A stretch of DNA of 64,000 nt from positions 620,001 through 684,000 of the forward strand of contig CAVSSP010000001.1 of NCBI GenBank assembly GCA_963730685.1, in the 5' to 3' direction. Made by a program: the position numbers and the translations under genes. The notes beneath the pieces were generated by a model, which worked only from the letters and a program-made list of their open reading frames with translations, had not been told where the DNA came from and ran no database searches. This DNA is from Bog-756 sp963730685. Lineage in GTDB: Bacteria > Actinomycetota > Acidimicrobiia > Acidimicrobiales > RAAP-2. Within the stretch, counting starts at the first letter, position 1, and each line of letters opens with the position of its first letter. Positions 61,422-64,000 of this stretch are shown here, in pieces.

Positions 61422-64000
61422 GTCCACCCTCCCCGAGGGCGCCACCACCCGCGAGAACGTCAGCGCCGATATCACCGTGGAGAGCGAGGCGGCCGCGCCT
61501 CCGGTCGAGATGACGACCTTCACCCTCGACGGCCGCGAGGTGACGGCCATCAAAGGGGAGATGCTGATCGCCGCGGCCGAGCGCGCCGGGACGTTCATCC
61601 CCCGGTTCTGCTACCACCCGCGCATGAAGTCGGTCGGGATGTGCCGGATGTGCCTGGTCGAGGTGAGCGGACCTCGGGGCGCCACGCTCCAGCCCAGCTG
61701 CTTCGTCGAGGTGCAGCCCGGCTCCGAGGTCGTCACCGACTCGGACAAGGTCAAAAAGGCCCAGGACGGCGTCCTCGAGTTCCTGCTGATCAACCACCCA
61801 CTGGACTGCCCGGTGTGCGACAAGGGTGGCGAGTGCCCGCTCCAGGACCAGACCCTGGCCTTCGGTCCCGGCGAGACCCGGTTCGTGGAGGAGAAGCGCC
61901 ACTTCGAGAAGCCCATCCCCATCTCCGAACTGGTCCTGCTCGACCGGGAGCGGTGCATCCAGTGCAGCCGCTGCACCCGGTTCGCCGACGAGGTGGCCGG
62001 CGAGGCACAGATCGACTTCATCGGCCGGGGCGACCAGATCGAGGTCAACACCTTCCCCGAGCTGCCCTTCGCCTCGTACTTCTCGGGCAACACCGTGCAG
62101 ATCTGCCCGGTGGGCGCGCTCACCGCCGCCCCCTACCGGTTCGCCGCCCGCCCCTGGGACCTCGACCAGGTGGAGTCGACGTGCACCACCTGCTCGGTCG
62201 GCTGCCGGGTGGCGGTGCAGTCGTCGTCGAACCGGGTGACCCGGCTGCTCGGCATCGACGCCGACCCGGTCAACCACGGCTGGCTGTGCGACAAGGGCCG
62301 GTTCGCCTTCGAGTCGGTCAACAGCGGGGACCGCCTCACCGAGCCCCTCGTCCGCAAGGACGGCGCCTTGGTGCCGGCGTCGTGGCACGAGGCGCTGGCC
62401 GTGGTGGCGGACCGCCTGAAGGCGACATCGTCGGAGGACGGGCCCGAGTCGGTGGCCGTGATCGGCGGCGCCCGGTTGACCAACGAGGGCGCCTACGCCT
62501 GGGCCAGGCTGGCCAAGGGGATCGTGGGCACCGACTCGGTCGACGCCCAGTTGGGCGACGGGATCCCCGCCGAGGTGGCGCTCGGCCTGCCCCGGGCCAC
62601 CATCAACCAGGCGGTGGCCGCCGACACGGTGATCCTGCTCACGGGTGACCTGCGCGAGGAGCTCCCCATCTTGTTCCTCCGGCTCCGCTCCGGCGTGGTC
62701 GACGGCCACCTGCAGCTGATCGAGCTCTCCCCGCAGTCCACCTCCCTCACCCCGTACGCGGCGGCGTCGCTGCGGTACGGCCCCGGCGACGCCGTCGCCC
62801 TGGCCACCGCCCTCGTCGACCCGGGGGCGGCGGCCCCCGGTTCGGTCGACCCGGTGGCGCTGGACGAGGCCCGCCGGCTGGCCGGCGCCGGCACCGTGGT
62901 GGTGGTGGCCGGCCGCCCGTCGCTGGCCGAGGACGGCACCCTGGTGGCCGAGGCGGCCCAGGTGCTGGCCCGTGCGCTTCCCGATGCCCGGTTCCTCCCC
63001 GCCCTCCGCCGGGGCAACGTCCACGGCGCACTCGACATGGGCCTGGCGCCCGGCCTGCTGCCCGGACGGGTCGGCCTCGACGCCGGTCGGGACTGGTTCA
63101 CCGACGCCTGGGGCGCGGTCCCCGCCGCCCGTGGCCGCGATGCCCGGGCCATCCTGGCGTCGGCGGCCGGGGAGGCCCCCGACGGCGACCGGGTGCGCGC
63201 CCTGGTGCTCCTCGGGAGCGACCCACTGGGCGACTTCCCTGACCGGCGGCTCGCCGAGCGCGGACTGGAGGGTGCCGAGTTCGTCGTGGCCGTGGCGTCG
63301 TCACCCGGCGCCGCCACCGAGCTCGCCGACGTGGTCCTGCCGGCTGCCGAGGCCCACGAGCGACCGGGTACCACCACCAACATCGAAGGGCGGATCAGCC
63401 GGCTGGGCCAGAAGCTGGTTCCGCCGGGTCAGGCATGGCCGGACTGGATGATCGCCGGCGAGCTCTCGGTCCACCTCGGGGCGGACCTGGGCCTCGACTC
63501 CGTCGGGGACGTGTGGGACGAGGTGGAGCGGGTGGCGCCGGCGTACCACGGGATCACGCGGGCCGTCCTCGACGTGCCCGGAACCGGCGACGGCGTGGTC
63601 GCCCCGCTTCGGGCCAGTGCGGTGACCATCTCGCGGCGGGCCGCCGCCCAGCCGCTCGACCCCATCGCCTTTCCCGGCGTCGAGTCGGTGGAGCGCCAGG
63701 GCGCCCCGCCGCGCGTCGGGTTGGCCGAGGCGCCCACCGCCGGGATCGGACGGGACCACGACGCCGGGACCGCCGCCGCGGCACCGGAGCGCCCCGAGCC
63801 GTTGGACGGGGCGTTCGACCTCGACGTCCCCCACGTGTCCCCCAACGACAGCTACTCCTTGCGCCTGGTGGCATCACGCACCCTCTACGACGGGGGCGCC
63901 GCCGTCGGGGCCACGCCGGCACTGGCCGGTCTGGTGTCGCCGTCGCCCCTGCGGGCCAACCCGCGTCGACCTCGACGAGCTGGGCGTGGCAGCCGGAGGA
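61414..64000 (+). CDS. nuoG: NADH-quinone oxidoreductase subunit G (3' end outside window)
   Basis: 862 residues visible. The order of clusters is clear: 2Fe-2S (CYHPRMKSVGMCRMC), His/Cys N5 (HPLDCPVCDKGGEC), N6 (CIQCSRC then CPVGAL), and a further C-x2-C-x3-C site (CTTCSVGC then CDKGRF) like the N7 site, followed by the molybdopterin-oxidoreductase-like domain. Near the right edge the frame ends in Arg-rich nonsense; one base over it reads VDLDELGVAAG, as expected for the C-terminal domain, so an extra base near 63963 is likely. The rest of the gene lies outside. Confidence 0.92.

Overview
The window is a stretch of high-GC actinobacterial chromosome. It encodes a mycothiol glycosyltransferase (mshA), an RsiG-like c-di-GMP anti-sigma factor, Ni-superoxide dismutase, a rex-hem cluster, an F420/menaquinone-type geranylgeranyl reductase and a 14-subunit-type nuo operon. 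Many genes start with GTG and overlap by four bases. Together these fit Actinomycetota, and the mixture looks most like the class Acidimicrobiia; that placement is inference, because no rRNA gene is present.

The window has two halves. Positions 1-32 kb are accessory, with visibly lower GC and many regulators, transporters and remnants. In order they hold: an OmpR-type response regulator facing a lipoprotein/adaptor/MacB-type ABC exporter (1-4.6 kb); a divergent pair of ECF sigma modules, ECF42 with two YCII/DGPF proteins and ECF41 with a carboxymuconolactone-decarboxylase-like protein (4.7-8.9 kb); a PadR-controlled ABC-2 exporter operon (9.0-12.2 kb); a beta-propeller lipoprotein; a questin-oxidase-like protein; a deleted arylsulfatase; a cation/proton antiporter; and a frameshifted DUF1254 gene.

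From 20.9 to 31.97 kb there is a composite island next to a tRNA-Lys(UUU) gene. The 3' half of that tRNA is repeated three more times (20.88, 27.82 and 28.37 kb). Two of these copies are followed about 70 bp later by a 56-bp repeat that ends in two TGTAGTCACG boxes, as expected for core and arm sites of a tyrosine integrase. No integrase remains. The cargo is a membrane-export operon with a large LuxR regulator, a 'mobile mystery' HTH/Fic pair, and a second PadR-controlled ABC exporter.

Positions 32-64 kb are dense core genome: GNAT, aminotransferase, DksA/TraR zinc finger, sodN/sodX, rsiG-like, XRE regulator, mshA, YbjN-like, proC, SAM hydrolase, rex with a candidate Rex box, hemA-hemC-cobA-hemD, a DUF2079 membrane protein, hemB, hemL, two paralogous single-span membrane proteins, a geranylgeranyl reductase, and nuoA to nuoG (nuoG cut by the window end).

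Six otherwise well conserved genes (DUF1254, an ABC permease, sodX, nuoD, nuoE, nuoG) carry one frame change each. Every one is explained by a single inserted base, and several lie in C- or G-rich runs. This pattern suggests residual sequencing or assembly insertions more than real gene decay, although decay cannot be excluded for the genes in the accessory half.
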